Shown: positions 1-8,422, counted from the first letter of the stretch. The stretch: DNA of 64,000 nt from Paenibacillus sp. J23TS9 (GCF_018403225.1 NZ_BOSG01000004.1:434001-498000); one strand, 5' to 3'. The notes: generated from the letters alone by a model not told the origin. Numbers and translations are program-made.

Positions 1-366
1 CCATCCCTCAGGCTGAAAAGATACCTCCACCTTTCCACCGTCATAGGCTTCGGCCACGTTTTTGACGAGAGCCCCGGAGAACTGGCCCGCACCGCGCAGC
101 TTGGATTCCACCACAGCACGCCTTTGCTCTAAAGGCTTAGCCGAGTCGGTGGGAATACCAAGCTCAACCTCCCAACGACTCAGACCCCAGGTTGCTGTGC
201 GTACGTAAAATTGTGCGGCTGCCGCTTCCAGTGCCTGATACAGCAGATCCATCTCCCTGCCCTTGGCATCCATGTCCGATTGCATCACTCGTGAGTTCTC
301 GTAGTACGCTGGCAGATAAGAAAACAGCTCGCGTCCCCGCAAGCTGCTCCATTCACTTTTATTCAC
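1..366 (-). CDS. DUF2313 (XkdU/YmfQ-like) tail protein, partial at left edge
   Basis: Only the first 122 codons are inside the window and the frame stays open to base 1. I start it at a GTG (366-364) that overlaps the end of the baseplate J gene by 8 bases, which suggests translational coupling. A longer-looking ATG at 352 is in another frame. The N-terminus contains the segment LFSYLPAYYENSRVMQSDMD, followed by a long helix and a stretch about the orientation of the ordered polypeptide (TWGLSRWEVELGIP, then RRAVVESKLRGAG). This is typical of DUF2313/YmfQ proteins, which follow baseplate J in Mu- and PBSX-like tails and sit at the baseplate near the fibre attachment. Family is inferred from these patterns and from gene order. 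Confidence 0.75.
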   Translation of the reverse strand, partial: MNKSEWSSLRGRELFSYLPAYYENSRVMQSDMDAKGREMDLLYQALEAAAAQFYVRTATWGLSRWEVELGIPTDSAKPLEQRRAVVESKLRGAGQFSGALVKNVAEAYDGGKVEVSFQPEGW

Positions 367-1513
367 TTACGCTCACCGTCCCCAGTACCGCCACCTCGCC
401 AGACCCGATTTCAATATTCTGCTGAGCTGTGTTCCCGTTAATGGTCAGATCTGAATAATCCACGATGATCGGAATGTCGAGGAGTACGGCGGCAATCCGC
501 GTATAGCGCACCAAGGGATCTTTCCGGTTAAAGGCAATTTGCTGCAAATAGGCTTGAATCCCGTCTCCGATGAGTTTCTGGATTTCTTCCAGCGTTGACG
601 GCTTCTCCTGTGTACGCTGGACTTTGACGGTGATATCGATCGCAACCTCCTCCGCAGGCATCGCGGTCACCACGGGGCCTGCCGGGGCCAGCCCTTCGCC
701 CTGCCCGTCCCGGGTCGGATCGATATGCTGCTGCACGGCTTCCACAATTTCTGCGCTTGCCGCACGCTTGTCTGTATCCAAAAGGTACAGTGCAACCGTG
801 CCGGGCCCCTTCCATAAAGAGACTACTTCAACGCCGCCAACACCGGCGATTTCATTCGCCCACTGCATATACTGTGCCTTGTTTCCGCTTGTCCCTTGGC
901 TGCGAACCTTCGCGTAGAAACGCTCCAACAGCGACTGGTCCGTCTCAGTATCCGCCCCGCTTCTTGTCGGTTCGGGATTTGTAACAGATGTAATACCGCT
1001 TACTGACGAAAACATCAACTGTATCACGCCTGCGGGTACGTTGCTGTTTTTCCCGGGCGTAACTGCCCGTATGGCTGTCGATGCTGCACCGTTCTCGTCC
1101 AAAACAACCGCTTTCGTTGTGACGAATTCCACCGCGAGCTCACCAGATACGTCATCCGCCGGGGTAGCAACAAAAGTTCCTAAAGGCACCTTCGTTCCTG
1201 GTTTTCCTGTAAATACTACACGCCCTGATGAAGCTACCGCTTCACGCCTTGTTATGCCATGCTCCGCTGTCCGCAAATCCAGTTCAGCCGAGCGGAAATA
1301 GTCGGTATCGCTGGCCGCCGTGCTGGCAAACCCACGTCTCAGCAGCTCCTGCGCCCAAATCGCCGCCTCAGACAGCATAAACGCGACCGGAGCCTGTGCA
1401 TCCCAAATAAAAGAGCCTTCAGATTTATCGATATCCGAAGGCACCTTATCCAGCATACGGTTTAATATTTCTTCTTCCGTTTGTTCCTGCAAATATTGCG
1501 GCAAGTCTGCCAT
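359..1513 (-). CDS. xkdT: Baseplate J/gp47-family wedge protein
   Basis: At 384 residues this fits the gpJ/XkdT family. These proteins form the wedges of contractile-tail baseplates and trigger sheath contraction when the fibres bind. The N-terminus (LPQYLQEQTEEEILNRML, then SEGSFIWDAQAPVAFML) and the middle segment with TRSGADTETDQSLLERFY are hallmark regions of the family. The ATG at 1513 overlaps the stop of the upstream XkdS-like gene as TAATG, so the two are translationally coupled. Downstream it overlaps the DUF2313 gene, the usual order in PBSX-type tails. Confidence 0.9.
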   Translation of the reverse strand: MADLPQYLQEQTEEEILNRMLDKVPSDIDKSEGSFIWDAQAPVAFMLSEAAIWAQELLRRGFASTAASDTDYFRSAELDLRTAEHGITRREAVASSGRVVFTGKPGTKVPLGTFVATPADDVSGELAVEFVTTKAVVLDENGAASTAIRAVTPGKNSNVPAGVIQLMFSSVSGITSVTNPEPTRSGADTETDQSLLERFYAKVRSQGTSGNKAQYMQWANEIAGVGGVEVVSLWKGPGTVALYLLDTDKRAASAEIVEAVQQHIDPTRDGQGEGLAPAGPVVTAMPAEEVAIDITVKVQRTQEKPSTLEEIQKLIGDGIQAYLQQIAFNRKDPLVRYTRIAAVLLDIPIIVDYSDLTINGNTAQQNIEIGSGEVAVLGTVSVSE

Positions 1514-1968
1514 TAGATCACCACGCTTTCGATTGTTTCCATTTCATCATGGACGTTCGTAATGCGGCAGCTGAAGCGGCATGCTTCTCCTTCCCAGTCA
1601 AAGGCAAACTGATCCACGCTCTGTGTCCTTGCATCGGACAGCAGCGTTTCGGTAACCATGCGCCGAACTTCGCTTTCCTGAAGCGCCCGGCTGCTGCTGC
1701 CGATCAGACCCTCCAGTTCGCTGCCGTAATCCCGGGAGTAAATCACATAGCGGTACCGCGGCGTACGGATGGCTTTTTCGCACCAAATGACCCAAGCGTC
1801 CTTATCACCGCCCACCGTCATTTTGCGTGTCGGCGACATGACAAATTCGCCAGCCTCAAAATCAAAGCGCCAGCTTCGCCCGAAAATTGCCCCGTTCTTC
1901 TCGAGTGCTTCTGGTTCTGTTACGTCCGTCCACACCATATCCACCGTCTCAGGAAATAGATTAGCCAT
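1513..1968 (-). CDS. xkdS: DUF2634 baseplate protein, XkdS-like (gp25-type)
   Basis: This is a 151-residue protein of the DUF2634/XkdS family, the gp25-like baseplate component that links the sheath to the wedges. Visible family features are the N-terminal NLFPE segment, a central region on oriented sheath contact (KAIRTPRYRYVIYSRDYGSE) and the C-terminal beta-rich end. In related lysozyme-like gp25 proteins the segment before YSRDYG is strongly conserved. The gene overlaps its upstream neighbour by 8 bases and its downstream neighbour by one base, as expected in a tightly packed tail operon. Confidence 0.85.
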   Translation of the reverse strand: MANLFPETVDMVWTDVTEPEALEKNGAIFGRSWRFDFEAGEFVMSPTRKMTVGGDKDAWVIWCEKAIRTPRYRYVIYSRDYGSELEGLIGSSSRALQESEVRRMVTETLLSDARTQSVDQFAFDWEGEACRFSCRITNVHDEMETIESVVI

Positions 1969-2362
1969 GTCCGTTCACCACCTTACTTACAACGACCACG
2001 TCGTTGCCTCTGTTTACCCGAACGGCAAGTACCCGGTCACCCGGCTGTAAGGCAAGTCTGAGACTAACATCTTTCACTTCGTTCTTTTCAAAATAAAAAG
2101 AGGTGTTCATCTGCTTATTGTCCCAATTCGGCTGCTCGGCCTGAACGGTCGTCCCTGTCACCATATATCGGGGTGCCGTAAACAATCCCGGCAGCTCTGC
2201 AACCATATAATCCGGAAGCTCATGCTTGAAATCATCCAGCTTGAGGCCAGTCCCCGTGACCGTACCCAGTACAGCACCCGTGCCTCCGAATGCCTGTCTT
2301 GCATGCTTACCGACAGAAGAGTAAAGTGCGGATGCCAGTTGTCCGTAAGGATCTTTATTCAA
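1961..2362 (-). CDS. xkdR: DUF2577 tail protein, XkdR-like
   Basis: A 133-residue protein that matches the DUF2577/XkdR family by size, by gene order (hub protein before it, DUF2634 after it) and by its C-terminal beta-barrel style (LQPGDRVLAVRVNRGNDVVVVSKV). The start is a TTG at 2362-2360. It is preceded by a near-perfect AAGGAGG ribosome binding site at proper spacing, and that decides the start over downstream ATG codons. It overlaps the end of the upstream hub gene by 8 bases. The role is a small baseplate or hub component; its exact position in the particle is not known to me. Confidence 0.8.
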   Translation of the reverse strand: MNKDPYGQLASALYSSVGKHARQAFGGTGAVLGTVTGTGLKLDDFKHELPDYMVAELPGLFTAPRYMVTGTTVQAEQPNWDNKQMNTSFYFEKNEVKDVSLRLALQPGDRVLAVRVNRGNDVVVVSKVVNGHG

Positions 2363-3332
2363 GGTAAAACCTCCTTTTCACGTCATCATAGGTACCAAGC
2401 TCGAGCGACATGCCTCCCGGCTCTCCCAATTCCCGGCTGACCGAAATCACCAGCAGCTTCATCCCGCCCAGCATAACGGCATCTCCCGCCCGTACCGTAT
2501 TTATATCCGGGGCATTCAGGGATATGGTCTGCGAAATCCCGCGCAGCTTGCTATTCGCCAGTTCTTTTGCAGCTGCATTCGACTTTACTTCATCATCCTG
2601 GATAATCGCCTGCAGCTGCCCGTACTTATCGATGTCCTTTTCCGCGATCGCCATCACTTTGGCTGGAACCTCTTGCCCGCTCTCGTTGGCGGTCGTTGCC
2701 AGCACCTTCACTTTGGTTGCGGCTCCTTCCAGCGTGCGGGATTGCGTCGTATCCGTTACATGTTCGAGAATATATATTTCTTTGTTCGTTCCAAGCTCAT
2801 ACAATTCCAGCCCGGACGAGATCATACGGGGATGATAGAGCTTTCCGCCAGCCTTTGCGGTTTCTCTCAGATCAGCAAACATGCTTGCATAGATGGACTG
2901 TGTCCGGTAAACCGAACGCCCCAGATCTTTGCCTGTATCCGGCAATTTGGCGATTTTCAAGTTCCAATCGGATGCATACTTTTTAAAGCGCTGCGTCGCC
3001 GTCTGTTTGGCCGGAAACAAATATTCATCCTCGGATTTATCCAGATAAATCGTCCGGTCATATACCGTCAGCGTCATCCGCTTGTTTCCGTTATTTGAGC
3101 TTTCGACCTCCCAGACGACGGCCGGGTTAAGCAGAGGAACATAGTCCTTTTTCCCGTAAGGAACCCCGCTGATCCGGATAGCCATGCCTGGACTTATCAC
3201 CGGCATATCCGGCGTTACAATCAGGTTAACCGTACCTTGATAAGCAACCTGTTCGAGTGAATCGCGGAGATTGATCGCCTCAACCAAGGGAGACAGATCA
3301 TATTTATCCTGCAAAATCACTTTATAGCTCAT
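2355..3332 (-). CDS. xkdQ: Baseplate hub protein, XkdQ-like (gpD/gp27 fold)
   Basis: A 325-residue XkdQ/YqbQ-family protein. It should form the hub below the tail tube, the role of gpD or gp27 in contractile tails. The N-terminal segment MSYKVILQDKYDLSPLVEA and the beta-rich first 100 residues (GMAIRISGVPYGKK, then VVWEVESSNNGNKRMTLTVYD) are typical. The C-terminal part contains the late-control-like element with AGDAVMLGG. The ATG overlaps the end of the LysM gene by 4 bases. In this family the hub and the LysM protein are always adjacent, which is the case here. Confidence 0.88.
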   Translation of the reverse strand: MSYKVILQDKYDLSPLVEAINLRDSLEQVAYQGTVNLIVTPDMPVISPGMAIRISGVPYGKKDYVPLLNPAVVWEVESSNNGNKRMTLTVYDRTIYLDKSEDEYLFPAKQTATQRFKKYASDWNLKIAKLPDTGKDLGRSVYRTQSIYASMFADLRETAKAGGKLYHPRMISSGLELYELGTNKEIYILEHVTDTTQSRTLEGAATKVKVLATTANESGQEVPAKVMAIAEKDIDKYGQLQAIIQDDEVKSNAAAKELANSKLRGISQTISLNAPDINTVRAGDAVMLGGMKLLVISVSRELGEPGGMSLELGTYDDVKRRFYLE

Positions 3333-3982
3333 GGTAGCACCAGCTTCTGCCCGGGTTTAATAGCACTTGGATTGCTGCCGATTATCTTTTTGTTCAATTG
3401 ATATATTTTCTGCCAATCTGAGCTGTTCCCGAGCTCCAGCTTGGCTATTTTGGATAGCGAATCACCCGATTTGACTATATAGCTCTTGTTCTTTTGCTTC
3501 ATATCCACACGTGGTTTCTTATTAACCGCTGTCGCAGATTGGCCAGTACTGCTGGCCGCCGTTTTGGCTACCTTCATTTCCCTCCAGGTCCGAAGCGTAA
3601 TGTCAAAATAAACATCTCCCAGTTCGCCGCCGCGAAAAGTCGACTGATGAGAGGATACAAATACGGGAACATTCACGGCCGTCTCCGTGATGATAAATCG
3701 CAGAGGTGCTTTTAATGATAAAAATTCATTCAGTGTGTTCATCGCAATTTGCGGGTCCGGTAGATCCTGCTCGCTTCCCTGGCAGAAAGATTCATCGAAC
3801 TCTTTAGGAAAAAAAGAAGCGAAGGAAATTTCCTTCACTTTATCTCCCTGAGGGAAATCGAATTCCCCATACGATAGGATCGTTGTCGTATCGAAGCCCT
3901 TCTGCCGCGAGATCGATACCTCTTCCGGGTTTACCGGAAAAGTGAACTTCTCCCCCTTGCCGTTGATTAGAATAAATTCCAT
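3329..3982 (-). CDS. xkdP: LysM tail protein, XkdP-like
   Basis: A 217-residue XkdP/YqbP-family protein. Residues 1-150 form the baseplate part (start MEFILINGKGEKFTFPVNPEEV, which is the family signature). A lysine-rich linker follows, and a C-terminal LysM domain at about residues 167-216 starts with SYIVKSGDSLSKIAKLELGN and ends with IKPGQKLVLP. LysM binds peptidoglycan glycan strands, so the particle probably carries a wall-binding element near the hub that helps the tube tip cross the wall. It lies between the tape measure and hub genes, the normal place. Confidence 0.9.
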   Translation of the reverse strand: MEFILINGKGEKFTFPVNPEEVSISRQKGFDTTTILSYGEFDFPQGDKVKEISFASFFPKEFDESFCQGSEQDLPDPQIAMNTLNEFLSLKAPLRFIITETAVNVPVFVSSHQSTFRGGELGDVYFDITLRTWREMKVAKTAASSTGQSATAVNKKPRVDMKQKNKSYIVKSGDSLSKIAKLELGNSSDWQKIYQLNKKIIGSNPSAIKPGQKLVLP

Positions 3983-4050
3983 CTATCTACCTTCCTCCTT
4001 TCAAGTAGGCCATCCACAGCCGAATCATTCACTAAGCTTACGGTATATGC

Positions 4051-5619
4051 TTAGAGGGCGTAAGCCCTTGCCGCAGGCTTTTGATTTTGTGTTGCCTTTT
4101 GAAATTCGGCTCTGAGCCGCTGACCGATTTGTTGGATCAAGCCCTCAATGTCAATTGGGTGTTCCTCGTGAACAGTGACTTGTAACGCTCCTGGAGGAAG
4201 GTTATATTGATTTGTAACTTCAGCTTTAAAATCCTTAAAGAGTCCGGAAAATGCAGTCATCTGCTCCGAACTGATCTGCACCAGCTGCGATATTGCCTTG
4301 CCACCCGCTGATACGGAGCTTGGGGCTGTTGCTGATTGTAGGCGTGGACCCGGTGCAGCATATGTTCCGGCTAAATAGGCAGCATTGGGTACTAACGGTC
4401 CCGTAGGTACTGGCGGCCCAATAAATGCTTGCGGTTTACTTGGCATAGATGGACCGATCATGGCAGCAGGTTTTTGGGATATATCTGCTGAGGGTTTGTC
4501 CTTTTTACCAGAGAAAGTTTTCGAGAACCAACCCTTCACTGATGAAAATGTTTCTTTGATCTTAGGAGCATAATCTGCAACCATGCCCCCTACTTTCCCA
4601 CCAACAAAATCCCCTACGGCTCCCCCGATCACAGAACCGATTGCGGTGCCTACGACAGGGATGGGTATTAAAGTTCCTACGGCTCCGCCTAATACAGAAC
4701 CTATGGTGCTTCCAGCAGCAGAACCGATCGCTTGAGCCCGTTCCTTACCCGGCTTGGCTGAAGCAATAGACATCGCATCGGCTGCAAATCCTAATGGACC
4801 GAGAAGCTTTTTCGATCCACTTTTAAGGAGTTTGCCTGCTATGCTCCCCACACCACTATTACCGACTTCACTAACAGCTGAACTTACAAAAGAAGCTGCC
4901 TTGGATGCTATTCCGCTACCGCCTTTAAATAGGTCTTTTCCTAGTTTACCGAATCCCTGAGCTCCACCAATCAGATCGACTCCAGCAGAGCCGACAGTTG
5001 ATATCAGGTCTCCCAAGGCATTCGCCGTGTTCAGGGCTCTCTTACCTCTATGCAGCCTTCCCTCCTGAATTCTCTGTTTCCTCGTTTTTGTAATAGGTTT
5101 GGACTCATCTGCTGGTTCATCTTTCTTAGCATTTCCATCCTTTTTATCTTCGGGCTTTATTCCTTTTCTGGCGTCGCCCACTGCTTTTGCCTTTCCGGGG
5201 ATATCGGTTAAGCTCTTAATACCACCACCTATGGATTTCGTGGCGGTAAAGCCGTCTTTCAGTTTATCCCAGAAGGTTTTTGGTTTTTCAGATGCACCTG
5301 CGACCTCGATTTTGATATTTCCAAGTGCCGATAACAAATCTTGTAGATCCTTCCCCGCTGCCGCTTCCACTCTCACCGTCCCCGAAGCATTAATAATCTG
5401 CGATTTCACCCGATTGATCTTACCGAGAATTCCATCTAGCCCTTTCGAAGCCCGATCCTTCAGTACAATTTCAGGTGCCATGCGGGTTCTTCCGATTCGC
5501 ATCACACGCCCCTGAATACGCTCGAAGTAGCGCTCCATGGCGCGCAGCTCCCGGTTGGCCTTGATGACGTTTTTCGGGTCGATGACAAGGTTCATGCGGT
5601 AATTCAACGTTTCAGCCAT
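4051..5619 (-). CDS. Short tail tape-measure protein
   Basis: I call this 522-residue protein the tape measure because it directly follows the tail-assembly chaperone and precedes the LysM protein, and because of its composition. The N-terminus (MAETLNYRMNLVIDPKN, then RELRAMERYFERIQGRVMRIG) is a predicted amphipathic helix. Residues of about 205-345 form a glycine-zipper hydrophobic stretch with repeats such as GSAAGSTIGSVLGGAVG and GSVIGGAVGDFVGGKVGG, likely the membrane-interacting part of the tape measure. The C-terminus is again helical. Family members in PBSX are over 1300 residues, so this is a strikingly short version. No muramidase or peptidase motif is visible. Confidence 0.75.
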   Translation of the reverse strand: MAETLNYRMNLVIDPKNVIKANRELRAMERYFERIQGRVMRIGRTRMAPEIVLKDRASKGLDGILGKINRVKSQIINASGTVRVEAAAGKDLQDLLSALGNIKIEVAGASEKPKTFWDKLKDGFTATKSIGGGIKSLTDIPGKAKAVGDARKGIKPEDKKDGNAKKDEPADESKPITKTRKQRIQEGRLHRGKRALNTANALGDLISTVGSAGVDLIGGAQGFGKLGKDLFKGGSGIASKAASFVSSAVSEVGNSGVGSIAGKLLKSGSKKLLGPLGFAADAMSIASAKPGKERAQAIGSAAGSTIGSVLGGAVGTLIPIPVVGTAIGSVIGGAVGDFVGGKVGGMVADYAPKIKETFSSVKGWFSKTFSGKKDKPSADISQKPAAMIGPSMPSKPQAFIGPPVPTGPLVPNAAYLAGTYAAPGPRLQSATAPSSVSAGGKAISQLVQISSEQMTAFSGLFKDFKAEVTNQYNLPPGALQVTVHEEHPIDIEGLIQQIGQRLRAEFQKATQNQKPAARAYAL

Positions 5620-5642
5620 TTGTGTTCACCTCCTTCTATTCA

Positions 5643-5780
5643 TTAATTTTTGGCCGCCATGCGGTCCAGCTCGTCCTCTGTAAAAGCCAGCAGCAGCAGA
5701 CGTTCACCCCGTGGCAGCCTCCAAAAATCTCCGGGACGAAGGTGATGCCGCACCCACAGATGATACAGCATCGTCGTCAT
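5643..5780 (-). CDS. Second frame of the tail-assembly chaperone (G-T type T part)
   Basis: Forty-five codons in the -1 frame relative to the upstream chaperone, starting MTTMLYHLWVRHHLRPGDFW and ending DELDRMAAKN. It lies exactly between the chaperone and the tape measure, the place of the T frame in lambda-like G/GT pairs. The frame is open back to the slippery heptamer at 5804-5798, so it can be reached by -1 frameshifting. It also has its own ATG at 5780 behind a weak GGGGGA ribosome binding site. I therefore think it is mainly made as a C-terminal extension, but independent translation cannot be excluded. Its cluster of tryptophan, histidine and arginine residues is typical of these short extensions. 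Confidence 0.7.
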   Translation of the reverse strand: MTTMLYHLWVRHHLRPGDFWRLPRGERLLLLAFTEDELDRMAAKN

Positions 5781-5794
5781 TCCCCCGGAGTTGA

Positions 5795-6229
5795 TTAGTT
5801 TTTTAAGTCTTCGATCTCAACGCCAAAACCGGATAGCTCCAGCACCTTGTCTCCAACGGCATCCAGTTCTCCCGCAAGCAGCATGCGGCGCACCGCCTGC
5901 TCCCCGCCGGACAGCTTCATGCGGCTCGTAATGCGCGGGTCACCCCAGCCGCTCAAAGACAAGCCTTTCACTTCAAGCTTGCCGGTCGCTTCCGCAATGA
6001 GCAGCGCATTAAACGTCTCGCTGTCCACCTTCTCATCTACCGAACCCTTTACCGTCCGGCGGATCATGCAGCGTTCGCGGATGCTGTCCACTTTACTGGA
6101 AGTCAGTCCATGCAGCACGATCTGCATATCCAGGCGCTTGATGCGGACGGTCTCCTCCGGCAGCTTTTCGGCGGCCTCAAACAGGCTGTCCAATATTTGT
6201 TCCTCTGTCATATGTTCATGCAAGCTCAT
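5795..6229 (-). CDS. xkdN: Tail-assembly chaperone, XkdN-like
   Basis: A 144-residue XkdN-family tail-assembly chaperone. It sits between the tube (XkdM) and the tape measure, as in all related clusters. The middle region has the family's conserved block RIKRLDMQIVLHGLTSSKV. The C-terminus contains the segment RMKLSGGEQAVRRMLLAGELDAVGDKVLELSGF, split here only in description. The last codons TTA AAA AAC form a -1 slippery site that extends the protein into the next frame. The start has an AGGAGA-type site upstream (6234-6245). Confidence 0.88.
   Translation of the reverse strand: MSLHEHMTEEQILDSLFEAAEKLPEETVRIKRLDMQIVLHGLTSSKVDSIRERCMIRRTVKGSVDEKVDSETFNALLIAEATGKLEVKGLSLSGWGDPRITSRMKLSGGEQAVRRMLLAGELDAVGDKVLELSGFGVEIEDLKN
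5798..5804 (-). promoter_or_regulatory. Programmed -1 frameshift slippery site A AAA AAC
   Basis: The chaperone frame ends with codons GAC TTA AAA AAC TAA. The heptamer A AAA AAC lies in exactly the X XXY YYZ phase needed for simultaneous slippage and is directly followed by the zero-frame stop (5797-5795). A AAA AAC is a well-known efficient -1 heptamer in bacteria. The ribosome would slip just before termination. Confidence 0.7.
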
Positions 6230-6264
6230 ACTTCATTCTCCTTTATGATGAAATTTAACAATGC

Positions 6265-6672
6265 TTAGTCTCCGACAATCGGATCTACCAGCTCATAGCC
6301 CTCAAAGGTAAACGTGGTCTCCTCCTGCACCTCTTCACCGGCTGTCCAGTTGGCGAGCTGGATTTTGTCCGGCATGCAGCGAATGAGGCGCACGCGTTCA
6401 TGGCCAAATGATTCCGGGTCATCCAGCTTGGAAATGATATCGAATTTGGTGAAGCCTCGCTGAATCATATCGGAGGTCACTTTGTAGCCGCTCATCGTCC
6501 CGGTGCCTTTTTTAATGCCGTTTTTGTGCACCTTCCAGTCGTTGCCGACCAGATTCAGCTCTCTCTTTTCCAATTCCACGCTGGCCTCCAGCTTGTTAAT
6601 ATGCGTCTGCCACACCCCATCGATATAGGCCTGGCCATATGTCCCCAAAATCACTCTTGAAGCATCCAACAT
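6265..6672 (-). CDS. xkdM: Tail tube protein, XkdM/DUF2001 family
   Basis: A 135-residue DUF2001/XkdM tail tube protein, which stacks as hexameric rings to form the inner tube. The start (MLDASRVILGTYGQAYIDG) and the beta-rich middle (KNGIKKGTGTMSGYKVT) are characteristic, as is the C-terminal FTFEGYELVDPI. It immediately follows the sheath gene on the same strand, with a 61-base gap and a good AAGGAGG-like site (6677-6683). Sheath and tube together define a contractile tail. Confidence 0.9.
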   Translation of the reverse strand: MLDASRVILGTYGQAYIDGVWQTHINKLEASVELEKRELNLVGNDWKVHKNGIKKGTGTMSGYKVTSDMIQRGFTKFDIISKLDDPESFGHERVRLIRCMPDKIQLANWTAGEEVQEETTFTFEGYELVDPIVGD

Positions 6673-6733
6673 TGTTAGTTCCTCCTTATAATTTGAAAGA
6701 TATTAAATAGATGAATGATTAAGCTGCTGAGTA

Positions 6734-8200
6734 TTACTGCACATAAAAGGTTCCGAACAGCTGCTCCATCACGTCGGCCAACTTCACATTCCACTGCAGA
6801 AAAACCTGATCCGGTTCCGGCTTATTCACTGCACTGTCACCATAGTAGGCAGGGTCAAGAATCACGTCATAGCCGTTTGATTCGATGACACCACTGAGCC
6901 ACAGCTGAGCCAAATATTCCTTCACTGCGCCAATCAACGCCAGGCGACCTTCCTCGGTGTTATTCACCTTGCCAATATACGTCTGTTCCGCAGCATGCTG
7001 CAGATCGGCATTGATCGCATCCATGACACGGATGGTGCGGATTTTCTTCCAAGCATTGTTCTGGCCTTCCGCAGGGCTGACCAAGCTGTTGATACCACGC
7101 AGCGCCTTGACTTGACGGCCATCGAAAAAGAGCAGGAATACGCCGTTTTTCACCGCTTCTTCCTGTTCAGAGCGGGTCCAGCGGCGAGTCACATCGTCAA
7201 ATGGCGTTACCGCATACGTCGCCGATTGATTCAAGCGCTGACCCGCAATCAGACCGGCCACATAAGCAGCTGCCTGTGCAGAGCTGTAATCTGTTCCGGC
7301 AAGACGCACGCCTGTTCCGACGTTGATGATGCCTTCATGATTCAAGGCCAGCGAGCGGGCTGATGCCAGCTTCACCGCATCCTTGGATACATCATCGGAA
7401 GTCGATCCACCGAAGACGGCCATCACGCCTCTTCCTTCACGGCGAAGTCGTTTAACCCAAGCCGCGAAGCTTTGCAAAAGCGCCATATCAGCGGCATAAT
7501 CCAGTGCCAGCACATCAAATTCCTGACCTTCCGCTGCTTCCTGCATGGCGATATAATCGGCATTGGTCAGCTTTCCGCTGCCGCTTACACCACCCGAAAG
7601 CACAGCACCGCTGACATCGGCCGGAATGCCGCCTTGTCCAAGCACCTTGGCCGTAATCCACACATTGCTGCTGTCCTGATTGATTTGCTCCGCGATGGAA
7701 GCCGCCGTGCCGTCTGTTCCCTTGTAGGTGCCGAGCAGTTTAGCGCCTTCGTATAGTCGAAGCTCACGCCCATCCGGTTCTCCGAGCGATGGCTGTACCG
7801 TGACGGCAAAGCCGTTGCCGCGGCTGCCCGGATATTTGGCCTGAAGCTGCAGGACTTCTGCAGGAGAAGCATCCGCATTTTGAAGTGTAATGCTTGCCGC
7901 GGCAGTAGTGTCATCCGCCAAGCGGTACGCCAACAGCTTCTTCGGTCCGCCAAGAAGGGCGAGATAGAGCGTCGGATACGCAGTTGCTCCATCAAGGGTA
8001 TCTTTTGAAAAAACTTGTGCAATCGCCGTCTCGCTGCTGATCTCCACAAACTCGCGTACAGGACCCCAATTGGCTTTGACCGGCACAACCACCGTACCGC
8101 GCAAGCCACCTTGAATTGCGGATGCTGCCGCTGCTTTGAAATTCATATACAGTCCCGGCAATACCGGTTTATTCGTGTTTTCCCATGTTCCGCCTGCCAT
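6734..8200 (-). CDS. xkdK: Tail sheath protein, XkdK-like
   Basis: A 488-residue contractile-tail sheath subunit. The N-terminal TNKPVLPGLYMNF arm and the following TVVVPVKANWGPV block are the family signature, and the C-terminal quarter has the fold typical of the inner sheath domain (RTIRVMDAINADLQ, later FLQWNVKLADVMEQLFGTF). The sheath contracts and drives the tube through the target envelope. It is the first large structural gene of the operon and lies just behind a small unknown gene (2-base gap). The presence of a sheath rules out a flexible non-contractile tail. Confidence 0.93.
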   Translation of the reverse strand: MAGGTWENTNKPVLPGLYMNFKAAAASAIQGGLRGTVVVPVKANWGPVREFVEISSETAIAQVFSKDTLDGATAYPTLYLALLGGPKKLLAYRLADDTTAAASITLQNADASPAEVLQLQAKYPGSRGNGFAVTVQPSLGEPDGRELRLYEGAKLLGTYKGTDGTAASIAEQINQDSSNVWITAKVLGQGGIPADVSGAVLSGGVSGSGKLTNADYIAMQEAAEGQEFDVLALDYAADMALLQSFAAWVKRLRREGRGVMAVFGGSTSDDVSKDAVKLASARSLALNHEGIINVGTGVRLAGTDYSSAQAAAYVAGLIAGQRLNQSATYAVTPFDDVTRRWTRSEQEEAVKNGVFLLFFDGRQVKALRGINSLVSPAEGQNNAWKKIRTIRVMDAINADLQHAAEQTYIGKVNNTEEGRLALIGAVKEYLAQLWLSGVIESNGYDVILDPAYYGDSAVNKPEPDQVFLQWNVKLADVMEQLFGTFYVQ

Positions 8201-8202
8201 AA

Positions 8203-8412
8203 TTAATCCACCTTCGCTTTCATGAATTGTTCGATTTTTTCCTTGGTCTCGGATACAGTGAACTGCTCGCCTTCCGTCCCATAAAAAGCGCCCGCCATCA
8301 CTTCCTGTTTGACATCAAACAGATCCTTGCAATGGGCAATCAGCTCCGTGAGCTTATAGCGGGGAGCAATGCTTCCTTCCATTTCGTTTTTAATCGTTTT
8401 CTTCACAGCCAT
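8203..8412 (-). CDS. Small conserved tail-operon protein of unknown function
   Basis: A 69-residue acidic/basic mixed protein (MAVKKTIKNEMEGSIAPRYK, ending EKIEQFMKAKVD). I start it at the ATG at 8412 because GAGGTG lies six bases upstream. A GTG three codons earlier has no such site. It lies between the tail-completion gene and the sheath with 2- and 10-base gaps, so it is part of the tail operon. Similar-sized genes occur at this position in PBSX-like clusters, but I do not recognise a domain. No membrane segment, no cysteine pair. Confidence 0.7.
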   Translation of the reverse strand: MAVKKTIKNEMEGSIAPRYKLTELIAHCKDLFDVKQEVMAGAFYGTEGEQFTVSETKEKIEQFMKAKVD

Positions 8413-8422
8413 GTAGGCCACC

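Larger units (their letters stand above)
5643..6229 (-). other. Predicted -1 frameshift product, chaperone G-T fusion (195 residues)
   Basis: Reading the chaperone from 6229 to AAC at 5800-5798 and then shifting back one base continues as L-I-N-S-G-G and joins the frame of the short downstream gene without a stop. The fused product would be 144 + 6 + 45 = 195 residues. In lambda and many other tailed phages, such G-GT proteins load the tape measure and recruit tube subunits, and both the short and the long forms are needed in a set ratio. The frames are read directly from the sequence; efficiency and function are inference. Confidence 0.65.

Noticed and set aside
164..352. 62-codon minus-strand frame at the left edge
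   Set aside because: It is a shadow; the real frame starts at GTG 366 and reads as DUF2313 to the window edge.
5643..5780. Short frame read as debris of a broken gene
   Set aside because: Its phase, the slippery heptamer and its position fit a chaperone T frame instead.
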